Notes: generated by a model not told the origin, from the sequence alone. Positions 24,168 through 35,121 are shown, counted from the stretch's first letter. The stretch: DNA of 64,000 nt from Nitzschia sp. DOCU1 (GCA_951394045.1 OX595990.1:2472549-2536548); one strand, 5' to 3'. Program-made: numbers and translations.

Positions 24168-25409
24168 TTACATGAATTCTTCTACATCCAAACCCGCCTC
24201 CTCCAAAAATGCCTCGTATCGCATATCACCTAGCTCTTCTTCAGTATACCAGATATCATCCCAATCCCTGTAGTGTTCTTTGTCATCCAAAGTTGGTACC
24301 TCACAGATATCATGTCCTTCCTTAAAGTCTAGTTTGCGGCCCTTCTTGGAGACGGCGCCTTCCTTCTTCAATATAGACTTGAGGGGCAGTGCAATCTTGG
24401 AAGGCTGGCGTTCCTTCTTGGGACTCTCAGGTGTAGCGGCCAGCTTGGGTTCCTCATGCTTGGCTACTGCAGTAGCTCTTTCCGACTTGAGTCTCTTTTC
24501 GTTTTTAGAGCGATCAGCCGTACCCAGAATTTTTACCGATTTGCTTCCAATTGTGGATGCACTCATCATTGATCGATTGTCATCTTCCACTGGTGCCGCC
24601 GCGTCGGAGGAACCCTTGTCGTTCAAGAATTTACCAAGCACACCCCCACCCCCACCGACACTACCACTACTGCCATGAGTTTTGGACGCTTTCTTCTTTT
24701 GAATAAACTTAGAGACACTTTGTTCGTCGATGGACATCATGTCACTCCCCTTGTTCGAAGTGGTTCGGCGACTCTTCAACTTCTCTTCTGATCTCGAGCG
24801 TTCAGCGTTACTCAGCTCTGAAACTGATCGGGAGCTTATACTTCTGCTTCCCACGGATTGATTGTCCGTCTCAATCTTTTTAGGCTCCTGAATGGAAGCT
24901 TGCGAAAAGAAGGCACCCAAGGAAGCTACCTTTGCACCTCCGCTCTTGGTGGGTGCCACCATGTTCTTTATGTGCTTGGCTGGAGTAGTGGGATGTTTCG
25001 AATGATGATGGGGTTGCTTCGTAGGTTGCTTCGTAGATTTGGGCTCTTTTGCCGGACTTAACAGTTTCGCAACGACAGGACGGGCCGACGGCGTCGGTGA
25101 CGCTGGAGGAAAAGCATGAGGCTTCCAAGCATTGTCATCATCCGTATTCGTGCTCGATTTCTTGACAGAATTTGAAGACGAAGGTAACTTCCCGCCATTG
25201 CTGGTCGCTGATGTCAGCGACTCTCCAAAGCGGGGTTGTCCAATAGCGATGTTTGTAGTCTCATAGGAACAATCTTCGATACGGGGGACGTATGTTACGT
25301 TGACATGGCAGGAAAATGTAATTGGATCCACGATGCGCTTAGTCACCTTTTCCCACGAAGAGGACAAAGGATCGCTCCCATAGAAATTATCGTAATCCGA
25401 TATCATCAT
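24168..25409 (-). CDS. Disordered protein of the EEAGLD family, longer paralogue
   Basis: Single-exon ORF, 413 residues. Near the N terminus it has WEKVTKRIVDPITFSCHV followed by NVTYVPRIEDCSYE, matching ITRRIVDPITF and IPRIEDS in the neighbouring 210-residue protein. The C terminus has KGRKLDFKEGHDICEVPTLD, DDIWYTEEELGDMRYEAFLE and EAGLDVEEFM, again matching. The roughly 300 residues between are Ser/Lys/Pro-rich, with short repeated phrases (SVGSRSISSRSVSELS and SMMSASTIGSKSVKIL, each followed by a charged RSKNEKRLKSERAT-like helix). That internal duplication spans about residues 180-310. Function is unknown. Together with the two genes to the left this forms a cluster of related unknown proteins. 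Confidence 0.68.
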   Translation of the reverse strand: MMISDYDNFYGSDPLSSSWEKVTKRIVDPITFSCHVNVTYVPRIEDCSYETTNIAIGQPRFGESLTSATSNGGKLPSSSNSVKKSSTNTDDDNAWKPHAFPPASPTPSARPVVAKLLSPAKEPKSTKQPTKQPHHHSKHPTTPAKHIKNMVAPTKSGGAKVASLGAFFSQASIQEPKKIETDNQSVGSRSISSRSVSELSNAERSRSEEKLKSRRTTSNKGSDMMSIDEQSVSKFIQKKKASKTHGSSGSVGGGGGVLGKFLNDKGSSDAAAPVEDDNRSMMSASTIGSKSVKILGTADRSKNEKRLKSERATAVAKHEEPKLAATPESPKKERQPSKIALPLKSILKKEGAVSKKGRKLDFKEGHDICEVPTLDDKEHYRDWDDIWYTEEELGDMRYEAFLEEAGLDVEEFM

Positions 25410-26525
25410 GATCGGATTTCAACACAATCAATCAAATGATCAAATTGGGCATGCAATTTGATAATGAATATGGGTGAACCAAGGACAACCCGTCGGAGTG
25501 TAGAAGTAGTGGATCACTCAAAATCAATGGTCTTTGGGGGGTCTTGCTCCTGTAGTTACTTGGACGATGGGTCTTTCTCATCACATTTTCCCCCGAAAAC
25601 GGATATCATGTGGTAGTACGGTAAATTTATATCCATTTTGAATACATATAACGATTTGTTGGTCGAAATTTGTTGCATGCAGTCTCTATCGTATGCGGAC
25701 TACGATACCGATGTCCAGCGGAAAGTCGATTATTGCCCAGTTTTACCATCCATTTAAGTTCCCTGATAGTTCAGGGCAATAACTTTTACCTAATCCTAAA
25801 GTCGATGCGGTTACCAGATTCTTGACGGTCCGAGAGCCAAGAAAGAAAGAAGCGGGAAGTGACAAAAAGAAGAAGCATTGCAGGTTCCCCGGTAATTATG
25901 GGCAATGACTTGTACCTAATCCTAAAAGGTCGTTGATCACAAAACCTGTTATTCAAGATTGAGGTAGGTAGAACATCAAACGAAGCGAACCGAAGGCTCA
26001 TGAGTCTTGGAGATCCCCACGTTTCTGCTCGTGATTAAATAATTAGAAGCACAGTAAAGAATCCATGAGAAGGCGGCGGAAGCGTGGGATAGGGCAATTG
26101 AGAGCGTGAGGCGTGTAGCGCATTAATGTGCCCCTTTTCTGACCTAATTTCCATTGACACTTAAGCTATCTTGACATCGGACCGAACGATAAATTCTGTG
26201 CGGTATTGTCGCGACCGAGTCGATCATTGCGCGAACAAATCAAGGAAGGAGGGCTTATGGCCATCGTCCTGATGACCATTCGGGTTACTGGATTGAAAAG
26301 CCACTCGAGAACGGGTCGTTTGTGGTATTTATTTGGCCCCTACCAGGTATTAATACGCTACGTTCTCTCGTGCTTTTGCTTTTTGTCACTTCTCTTCTCT
26401 TTCGTGGCTCAAGAATCACGATAGACTAAAGACCCAAGGAGTAGAGTGAGTCGTTCTGTGACCAAGACCTCTTCCAGCGACAAGCAATACAAAGTCTGGT
26501 CAACGACGAAAGCCCAAGAAACAAG
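25410..26525. other. Intergenic, divergent promoters, contains a direct repeat
   Basis: 1.1 kb between divergent starts. It contains a 43-bp imperfect direct repeat (listed separately) and no supportable gene. A short ORF at 26206-26424 has no family features. Confidence 0.45.
25758..25926. repeat. Imperfect direct repeat, 43 bp, period 126
   Basis: Two copies at 25758-25800 and 25884-25926. Both end in GTACCTAATCCTAAA-like sequence (first copy TTTACCTAATCCTAAA) and share the GGCAAT block. About eight mismatches. Confidence 0.7.
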
Positions 26526-28724
26526 ATGACGTCTACAACGAAAGCTCTGGATCTACACACCATGACTCTGCCTACAAGAAACGCGGCTGAAGATGAAAGC
26601 GACGACGACGACGGCTCGTATGAAGAGGAATCAATCTCGTCGTCAGATGATGAAAGCTTCTTTTCCTACTATTCCATTGATCAACTCTCGACCATCGCGG
26701 AAGAAACGGATCTGGACCTTATGAGCGAAATGTCAAAACGCAGCACGAGAAGTCGACGCGGTACGGGCAGAAGTCTGCGGAGCATCGATGCAGATGACGA
26801 TGTAGCGCCATTACCTCCGGTACGCACAAGGAGTCAACACGGCGATTCCTCATTTGCATCTCGCAGCCCTGGCCCTTCTCCTATTTCAACTAGATCAACA
26901 TCTTCCCCCAGTACCCAGTCGTTTGGATCAGCTTCCATTCAGAGCAAATCTCCAGGAAGCCTTCGGTCTAGAGATGGACTCGTTCCTCCACTCTACAAGA
27001 CTGGAACTCTCAACAGTGTGGCAGAGACGGAAGCGGATACAATCGACGGGGATTCTGCTTGCTGGAGTGCTCCATTAAACGATGTAGACGGCGAGAAAGC
27101 TCCTCTTCAACGCAGGAGTTTTCTTGTGTCTGCTCAGACTGGTGAAGAATACATGCTTTCTCAGTCCGACGATGAGTACACTTTTGTATCGGTCAACACA
27201 GGTGATGACATGTCCTTCGTATCTGACTTGGGATCCAGCCGCCATGAGCGAACGGGCTTTGCACTGGAGGGATCTAGTCGTCATAGTCGAACTGTTGGTG
27301 AGGGGGGATCCAGTCATCAGGAGCGGACAACCTTTTCCTTGGAGGATATGGAACCTCTGAGTGACGATCACCAGAGGAGTCCGTCTGCGGCGCAGGCAGG
27401 AGGAAAAAAGAGCCGACGAGGCTCAGGCATTTCAATTAGTAGCGCCGATCTCTTGACGATCCCTGAGGATGGAAGCTCGGATGGAGATACATCCAGCAAC
27501 AACATTGCCGATCAAGAGCTCGAAATGCCACGAGAGACTACTCCTGATGTATTGGATCCACTGAAGCGCAGGCAAAGTTTTGATCTCATCCGTAGCAGGT
27601 TCGATGCCCTTGGCCCCATTCTGGAGCATCAGGCCGTCAACGATCCCACTGATCCTTCGGCGCAGCGCATGGCTGTGCTGAAACACCGACTCAAGCTCGA
27701 ACGTTATAGTGGTGTTCGTCGAAGAAAGTCCTTTGAGCGATCCAAAAAACTGCTTGGAAAGAGCTTTGGCAGGGTTAAGAGGTCAACGTTCAGTGAACCT
27801 ACAGACTTGTCAGCCCTTGAACAACACCAGCCTCTTTCTGACAGATTGGCTCGTTTTGGCGGTCTCACTCGTCGGGAGAGCTTCAGAAATAACAAATCTG
27901 AGTTCGAAAAGAAGTTCGACAAGGAGGTCAAGCCTCTCGCCAACCCTCTGCGTCGACGACGCAGTCTATCTCCTATTGCTCGTCGCGAACCAGAGTTTGA
28001 TCGATCCGATTTCATGCTTCGTATGACCAAATCCGACGGGCACTTGGTGTTTAACCTCAAGGACCTAGTAGACGAGGAGGATGAGAATGAAATGACTGCC
28101 GCCGACGATCTGGTTCTAGACCCCAAGTTTGAACAAAAGTTTAAACAACGTCAAGAACATTTCAGTGGACTCCGACGTCGTAATAGTTTCAAGCGGTCGC
28201 AACGCGTCCTCACTAAGAAGTTCGACAAGATTCAAGCTCGGTCTAAGGAAGAGCGGGAGCGCTTTGGGGGTCTCCAGCGCATGAATTCCTACAAGCAGTC
28301 ACGACAGCTATTCGAACGTCCTCGACGCGGTGGCCGGAAAAAGTCTACGTCTTTGTTCGTCACTCCCGAAGACGAACCTGCATACGAGGGCGACGATCCT
28401 GCGCCTAACAATAGCCCAAGGAACAAGAAGAATGGCCCGCCTTCCAAGTCTAAGTCTGCGGACTGGAGTTGCAGCCTTACGCGCAGCCGACTTCGAGAGG
28501 AAGTTGCTAGGCGTCAACTCGAGGAGGCTTTCAAGGATTACCAGCAAACGAGCGCAGATCCCGAGGAATATGATGACAACCAAATCAATCCGTCCGCTTT
28601 TGATGGCATTTTGGTGACTCTGGAAAAGTCACCGACACCAGTTCCGGCAAACCAAGAAGTACGACGTTCTCGCAAGGGTTTGCAGCATACGCTGACGAAC
28701 CCACAACAAGCCGCGCGTGAATGA
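26526..28724 (+). CDS. Disordered protein with repeated RRxSF phospho-site modules
   Basis: Single-exon ORF of 732 residues. The N terminus is acidic (DESDDDDGSYEEESISSSDD at 23-42), followed by Ser/Thr/Pro-rich sequence. A module recurs at about 392-414 (ERYSGVRRRKSFERSKKLLG), 442-466 (ARFGGLTRRESFRNNKSEFE then KKFDK), 544-568 (EHFSGLRRRNSFKRSQRVLT then KKFDK) and 578-597 (ERFGGLQRMNSYKQSRQLFE). Simpler QRRSF (195-199) and KRRQSF (347-352) copies occur earlier. Arg-Arg-x-Ser-aromatic matches the general preference of basophilic (PKA/CaMK/AGC-type) kinases, so these may be phosphorylation or 14-3-3 docking sites; that is inference. Residues 236-275 hold another small repeat (GSSRHERTGFALEG and GSSHQERTTFSLED). 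No enzyme domain and no signal peptide. The stop codon is the first triplet of a 170-bp tandem duplication. Confidence 0.7.
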   Translation: MTSTTKALDLHTMTLPTRNAAEDESDDDDGSYEEESISSSDDESFFSYYSIDQLSTIAEETDLDLMSEMSKRSTRSRRGTGRSLRSIDADDDVAPLPPVRTRSQHGDSSFASRSPGPSPISTRSTSSPSTQSFGSASIQSKSPGSLRSRDGLVPPLYKTGTLNSVAETEADTIDGDSACWSAPLNDVDGEKAPLQRRSFLVSAQTGEEYMLSQSDDEYTFVSVNTGDDMSFVSDLGSSRHERTGFALEGSSRHSRTVGEGGSSHQERTTFSLEDMEPLSDDHQRSPSAAQAGGKKSRRGSGISISSADLLTIPEDGSSDGDTSSNNIADQELEMPRETTPDVLDPLKRRQSFDLIRSRFDALGPILEHQAVNDPTDPSAQRMAVLKHRLKLERYSGVRRRKSFERSKKLLGKSFGRVKRSTFSEPTDLSALEQHQPLSDRLARFGGLTRRESFRNNKSEFEKKFDKEVKPLANPLRRRRSLSPIARREPEFDRSDFMLRMTKSDGHLVFNLKDLVDEEDENEMTAADDLVLDPKFEQKFKQRQEHFSGLRRRNSFKRSQRVLTKKFDKIQARSKEERERFGGLQRMNSYKQSRQLFERPRRGGRKKSTSLFVTPEDEPAYEGDDPAPNNSPRNKKNGPPSKSKSADWSCSLTRSRLREEVARRQLEEAFKDYQQTSADPEEYDDNQINPSAFDGILVTLEKSPTPVPANQEVRRSRKGLQHTLTNPQQAARE

Positions 28725-29062
28725 ATAAAAGTCAATTAGCAGAAAGAGGTTATTGAATGTGATACCTAGTCAATTTATATTTTGCAGATAGTGTATCTAG
28801 CACTTGAAACTATGTTGATGTACAGATCGTGGCTTAGATCATTGCCTTCATGACGGCACGATTGTTGTTTTGGGTCGAAGAGGTACGTGGTTGAATAAAA
28901 GCCAATTAGCAGAAAGAGGTTTTATTGAATGTAATATCTAGTCAATTATATTCTGCAGAAAGTGTATCTTGCACTTGAAACAATGTTGATGTAAAGATCG
29001 TGGCTTAGATCATTGCCTTCATGACGGTACGGTTGTTGTTTTGGGCCGAAGAGGTACGTGGT
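28722..29062. repeat. 170-bp tandem duplication across two convergent gene ends
   Basis: Unit 1 is about 28722-28891, unit 2 about 28892-29062, roughly 90% identical. Unit 2 contains the last codons and 3' flank of the leftward GT2 gene; unit 1 keeps a decoupled, still readable copy of the same tail (minus strand QPRTSSTQNNNRAVMKAMI then stop). Each unit also starts with AATAAA on the plus strand (28724-28729 and 28894-28899), a possible poly(A) signal for the rightward gene. Confidence 0.9.
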
Positions 29063-32041
29063 TGTGGCCTGCTAGTGGTGGGTTGAGCGGCATGATGCCC
29101 ATTCGCGGCCTTGACACGCTGCTGGTTCATCAACGGGCTGACTGGGTAGTTTCTACCAGATCCTCCCAGGTCATTAGTAGCAAGACTTCCTAACTCCACA
29201 TCCTGTCGCATCTTGACTCGATCAGCCTCCGCCTCGAGCTTGGTCGCAACATCACCTGGTCCTCCTTCCATAAAAGTCTTCAAATCCACAACCTTTCCAC
29301 CCGCAGTCGCCTTGTTTGGCAACTTGGTCTTCTTCTTCTCGGGCTTCTTTCCTCCCAGCCCACAGTATGGAGGGTTAAAAGGCCAGCCAATGACAAATGG
29401 GTTGAGAATGAGTGGAATAAGGAATGACATGAGCGCCATGAAAACGGCAGGTCCACCGAAGAGGATAACATTCAAATGCTGATCATCGCTGATATCTGGA
29501 ATGGCAGTGTAGTCCCAGTCGACCGTTTCCATCCAAACCGCGTACGAGAGCAAAATAATGTACATCGACAGAGTCCAGCTTCCAGAGTTGAATTTGATCA
29601 CATCCCACAGGGCGACGCAGCGACCAATATTGATAGAGTCCTTGTTGGTGGCCCCTACAATGGCGGTTCTGGACATGAGGTGATCCATAGAACCCAAAAA
29701 GAAGTAATTGCCCATGACGGAATAGAAGAGGACCTGGAAGTACATGCAGTAGCGAACCATCTTGTAGATGAGGTACAAGGCACCGCGATCGCGATACTCG
29801 GGGAATAAGAGATTCTTGTTGGCCCATCGCATGCGGACCATGGCAATCAAGAATGTTCCGTATCCAATAATGTAATACACCTAAAATGGCGTAACAGGAA
29901 CGTTAGAGTCAAAGAAATGCGTAAAGCCCACGCACCACCACATCCCCGTCTGACTTACAATGATACTCAGAATAAGAACACCCGCCGAACTGAACGATGA
30001 AAAGAAACTGATTTCTTCTTCCTTGTCAATGATTCTGGCAAGTGCCGCAATGGTAAACACAAGAATATAAGCTCCTCCACTTGTGTAGCCGAACAGATAT
30101 GCAGTAAGAAAGATCTTGTAGTAACTGGGAATGTCCGACCTTAGAAAGGTTCGAAAGAGCGGCGAAAAGACGCCATCACCAATCCAGTTGTTGAAAGGAT
30201 TAAACATGAGTTCGTGGGCACCCAACGAAAACTTGCGATGACGACCAGCCTCTTCATCAAAGGTACGGGTAATGCCCTCTTGAAATTCACAACCGGGATA
30301 CACCACATATCGACCATTGAAACCCAGATTATAAAGATGGATCATGAGCTCGAAATCTTCACTGACGTGCGACTCTGACCAATACTCTGTGGCTGCGTTG
30401 TCATTCAAGTTGGCCAGACCGACTTGATCGATCGACAAAAAGGGCAAGCCAATGTTATTGAGCCAACGCTGTGTCTTTCGTAGAGTACGGATACGTCCAG
30501 TCTGTTTGACAGCCTCACTGCGCAAAATGATGGAATGGCCCACCAAGGGTGGGTGGCAACCCAGAATCGAACTCAAGAGAAAGTGTCCTTGATACAAGGC
30601 ATCTGTGTAGGCCGTCAACATGTTGATGTAATACGACTCGCCACGTTGATCATCCATAGTCTGAAGAAAAAGAGGACGAGTGCAGTGTGAGAATACATGC
30701 AATCTAACCATTGGGGCACTGGAGAAACACTGCTCTGCTTACCTTGGTCGCATGCTGAGTAAAACCCAAATGCGGATCATTGATAAATTCAGGGACAGTC
30801 TTGGTGATGACACTTTCGGCCATGCGAGCATCGGCATCATTGATAAGAATTAGGTCACCAATCGCAATGTTGCCTCCAAACATGACGTATCGAGATCCAT
30901 CATCGTTGTGCGACGCTTGAATCAAGGCTTGCTCAAAGGTGACGTTTCTGTCCGCCTGGGCAACTTGATCAGCTCCCCATACCAGTCTCAAATGCGAATT
31001 GCAGTTGGATGCCTTTTTAAACTTTCCACGACGATCAAAGGTAGATCGAGCCACGAATCCAATCTCATAATGATAATAAAACAACATGCGGTGAAAGACT
31101 TCGTAGACCGCTCGACTGGACTGTCCCTTCAAATGGCGACGAGAAGGCCGGGGGACTTTCTGCAACAGTTGACTGAGTTTGAAGACTCGACCCTGAGTCG
31201 ACACGATGGTTTCCCAGAGCATTTCAGCAGCGGCAAAGTTGTTCTTCAACAAGGCCATCATGCCATCATCACAGAGGACAATGTTGCACTTAGCCCCGGT
31301 AGTACGACGATAGTAATCGCGAGACTCCATGCAGCTCTTGAGGGTCGGAATCAGGACTTCTTGCAAAGATTCCTTGTAGACTGGGATTTGGATCGTCACA
31401 TCCAACCAGGCAGCCCCAGCAGGCTTTTCTTCAGGAATCATGGAACAGTACTTGGTGTTTGTCTTAAAGGCCTTGGACGGAATAAAGCACTTGAAAATAC
31501 TTGCCACGGTAAAGTAAGAGTTCCAGAACAACCCAAAGAACGACAGGATAGCCAAAAAGATTTCCACAATGACACGTCCGACACTGGAATAATTCCACAC
31601 CGCCATGACAAACAAAAAGACCACCCATCCCACCGCCAAGGCAAAGGCAAGGGTCGATGCCAAACTCGCAATTGGCAGGGGGTCAGTCGGACGACTGGAA
31701 GGTCGAGTGACGGGCTTGGCCCAAGGACTTCCTGGAATCTGGTGGACTCCTTCGTCCAAGACGGCTCGGTCGGCCTTGGGGTCGTTGAAGATTTTGTTGG
31801 GATTGTCGAATTCGTAATCCCCTTCGTCGGTGCCGCTCCCGAAAAATTCCGCCAAGTCATCATTGCGACTCGCGTACGGATCAAAGACGGCGTCCATGTC
31901 CAAGTCCACGGGCTGGGACGACCCCCTGTCATGAGAAGAAACGCGTTGCTGCATGGCACGCTGATTTTCTCTGGTGTTATTGCTATACTGGTATGGCACT
32001 TCGTACCCAGCTTCCTCGTCGCGAAAATGAGCTCGAGGCAT
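29005..32041 (-). CDS. GT2-family polysaccharide synthase-like membrane glycosyltransferase
   Basis: 958 residues from three exons: 32041-30743, 30660-29959 and 29880-29005, with phase-0 introns of 82 and 78 bp (GTAAGC and GTAAGT donors). N terminus is polar and acidic; two hydrophobic segments follow near residues 130-190. The cytosolic GT2 domain has VTIQIPVYKESL, the DxD pair in LINDADARMAES (Asp402, Asp404) and SEDFELMIHLYNLGFNGRYV (533 onward), then GRHRKFSLG where chitin and cellulose synthases have Q/RxxRW. The C-terminal third holds about six membrane helices, then a polar Asn/Gln/Lys tail. The layout resembles processive GT2 synthases of cell-wall polysaccharides (chitin, cellulose or hyaluronan type) but the motif drift leaves the product unknown. 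Likely a plasma-membrane or Golgi enzyme using a UDP- or GDP-sugar. Confidence 0.85.
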
Positions 32042-33588
32042 GCCTTGTTGTGGGGCTTGTTCTTGTACCTTACGAAAGAATTATGCAAGAGTCGTTGATC
32101 TTGCCGCTTTTAGTGTGATAGTGGAAGCAAGTAAATAAATACAAACTCCGAGCTGCCGTCCAGTTGAGATGGCGGCGATGAATAATTGTGTGATATTAAT
32201 AGCGTCTGCGGGTAACAAGACCAAGATGCCCCCACCAGATTTCAAAACGGAACGAATGACGGCATCTGCAGACGCGACGGTTAATCCTCGTAGTATTATT
32301 TTTGGGGACGACTGATCGCGATTCGGAGGACGGCGGTCCTATCACGACTTGTGATCGGGGATGCACATGAGCACATTCGTCATTGTTAAGCCTTTGATAA
32401 GTCGGTATCTACTGAAAACGACATATCCACGACAAATGTATCAACTCCGACTTGACTCGCCGGCGCTCCATTATCAAAAGATGGGGCTTGTCACATTTTG
32501 TTGGGGGGAGTCAAAAGACTGTGCTCAAGGAAAGGAAAAGGGGAGATTTGAGTCTTGTGTTCGCGGCAGTGGGAAGCAGGCCAATGTTCTACCAAGAGCA
32601 ACCACAAGGATTTATCCTCTATGTGATGCTGGAGAGGAGAAGGTTTTCGTTAACGTCACACCCGGCCTTTTTCTTGCTTGGTAACCAGCAAAGAGGACTT
32701 CATGTGACATGTCAGCATAGCGAAGGAAATTATATTGTAGCAGCTGCGCCGAAAGCATTGCAAGGAGACCACCAACAACCCAGCAGCATGACGCTTCTGC
32801 TCCCCCGTCGTCCTCCATTCTTCGTCCTCAAGTCGTCGGTCTACACAAGATGACTCGACTGGTGACTCCCGATCGTTTCTGCAATTACTACTTCATATCT
32901 TGCATTTGTAGTGAACTAGTAGCTCTGACATCGCACATAGTACTCCTCGGCGCCTTGCGTTGTTCATCAAGAACCATGGCATGGACGAGCACCAGTCTAC
33001 TAGCAGTCTGGTGGTGCCCGCAGCAACAGACTCTTCTTGTCTGGTGCGCTGCTGAGGTCGCAGCAGGAGTACCAGCTAGCCAGCTAGTTAGTTGCGATTG
33101 AAGCTACTTTTATTTTTCCCCAGTATCTTCGTTTTACAATTGCTGTCTACAATACACCTTTCGACTTTTTCTTCTCTCTATCCCGTTCGAGAAGTGATGC
33201 AGAAGAAGAAGAGTGTCGTGCTCTTTCCATATCCATCGCATATCCAAAGGTCGCCCTCCGTCCGTCCGCCAGCCAGAATATTGACCCTCTCGAGTAATGT
33301 CAAGTCGATGTAGTCTGCTTCGCGCACGTAGGCACGTGCAAGCGAAAGCCTTCGGTCTATCCGTCATTTGTGCTCGCCCGCCGTTGTGTCCCACAACGCA
33401 CTCTTTCACTGGCTCTGTACACTCTGCTATCCAACCACGACGACGAGCGGAAGAGGTGACCATGCCCATGCAGAACAAAACACCTTATGACCTGCATGCA
33501 TCAATCGATCATTGAACCCTGCTGAAACGCTGCTAAAGCATTGTCGTCGATCGATTAGTCCAAAGAGGAACGAGAGAAGCAAGCCAGA
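32042..33588. other. Intergenic, divergent promoters
   Basis: 1.5 kb between the leftward GT2 gene and the rightward GTPase gene. Short ORFs (for example 32452-32853) have no recognisable product. The promoters of both genes are expected here. Confidence 0.4.
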
Positions 33589-35121
33589 ATGTTCAGTCTT
33601 CTTACGGGAGTGTACGACAGTTATCTGGCACCCACGCAACTTAATTTGCTGGTTGTCGGTGCCCCCAGCGCAGGAAAGACCACACTCTTGGAACGCCTCA
33701 AAGTTACACAAACACCGAAACGAGCATCCAACAAGCCACTTCACACCCCACCGGCTGTGTTAACCCCCGCCCTAGTCAAAGCCTTTTGTGAGGGCGGGGT
33801 GGAGGGAGCCATGTCCGTGGGACCATCAGCAGAAGCGGCAGACTCGTCCATTTCAACAACGGCAACGACTGCTGGTGGTAGTGAGACGGATACTTCGAGT
33901 ACTGTCCAACAGGTAGTAGTGCTGCCCAAACCGACGCCAGTGATTGTGCAAAAAAGCAGGCGTTTCAAATTGTCCATTTGTCCAGCTCCGGAACGATACT
34001 CTAGATCTGCACAAGATCAGGAAGAAGATTTTGTAGTGGAAGAAACACCGCCGCCACCAGCACCGGTAGCAGCTAACAGTAGTTCTGCTGGTAACGATCA
34101 TGATGATGACAACGAAAATTTTCGAGAGGATTATAATGACGACGGTGAGGATGAGCCCTTGAAACATCAACCCACGACGCCAGAAGCTCCCCGACGAGTC
34201 CGATGTCATTCCAAAGATTTCAATGTGGACGATTTGGAGGTTTCTTTGAACCACGGTAGCGCAGGTGTGGAGAATGACACGTCGCATCAGCAGCAGCAAC
34301 AAGAACCACAAGCCCGATTGACCAGCATGGAAAGCATACCATTGGATGATGTACCACCCATGCCCAAGTTTCCTACTCTGAAAACGGTTTCTTCGTCTTT
34401 GAGTCAAAACGCGCCTTTACTTCAAGAGAAATTTGAAGAATATGATTTGAAAGCCAAGGCAAAGATGCTACCCATGAGCAAAATTCGTCCCACCAGTAAG
34501 TGAATTTGCGTATGGAATGTTTTTTACCTCTACAGCAAGAATACCCGTTGCTTTGTGGTATCTTATCCTGTCCATGAATGAACTTCTCCTTTTCTTCTTT
34601 ACACCTGACATTTTTTGTGTTTAACATTAGTCGGTACGAATCTGGGAAAGATTGAAATGTTCGGCGCCAAGTGTCACTTTTTTGACGTGGGTGGTAGACT
34701 CCAGGATTTATGGGAACGATACTATGACGATTGCGATGCGGTTATATTTTGTTGGAAACTGGGTGACGATCCTGACGCCCCTGCCAAAACGGATGACGAT
34801 GACGATGCAGAACCTTCTTTTGATCTTGCTCAACAACAAGAAATTCTAAACCAAGTTCGCAAATCCATTTCGGATGATATTCCCTTTTTGATTTTTGGGC
34901 ACGTCTTTGGGAATGTCAATGTGGAACTGGTCAACAAAATGTATGCGACAGACTTGGTGTTACCACACTATCACAACAACTTGACGGGAATGTGCTGTGG
35001 GTCGGCCAAGACGGGGGCGGGAGTGCAACATGCCATGGACTGGTTAATTCCATTGGCCAAACGACAGCAAAAGGAGCGACTTGCGGCGAGACGAAAACTG
35101 GAAGAAGAAAAGGAGCTGTAG
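33589..35121 (+). CDS. ARFRP1-like small GTPase with a large internal insertion
   Basis: 465 residues from two exons, 33589-34495 and 34631-35121 (135-bp intron, GTAAGT donor, phase 1; the junction restores PTIGTNLG). The start MFSLLTGVYDSYLAPTQLNL is close to the N terminus of ARF-related protein 1. Walker A is GAPSAGKTT at 24-32. Switch I PTIG falls at 301-304, so about 240 Ser/Thr/Glu/Pro-rich disordered residues sit where the family has about 15-20. Switch II is FFDVGGRLQDLWERYYDDCD (DVGG 321-324). The G4 NKxD site is not visible (FLIFGHVFGNVN instead), while a G5-like CCGSAK is at 424-429. ARFRP1 acts at the trans-Golgi; altered nucleotide affinity is expected from the missing G4. The C terminus is a charged helix (KRQQKERLAARRKLEEEKEL). 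Confidence 0.83.

Noticed and set aside
30908..32098. Long plus-strand ORF opposite the GT2 gene
   Set aside because: It is the antisense shadow of GT2 exon 1, whose frame, splice sites and motifs are convincing.
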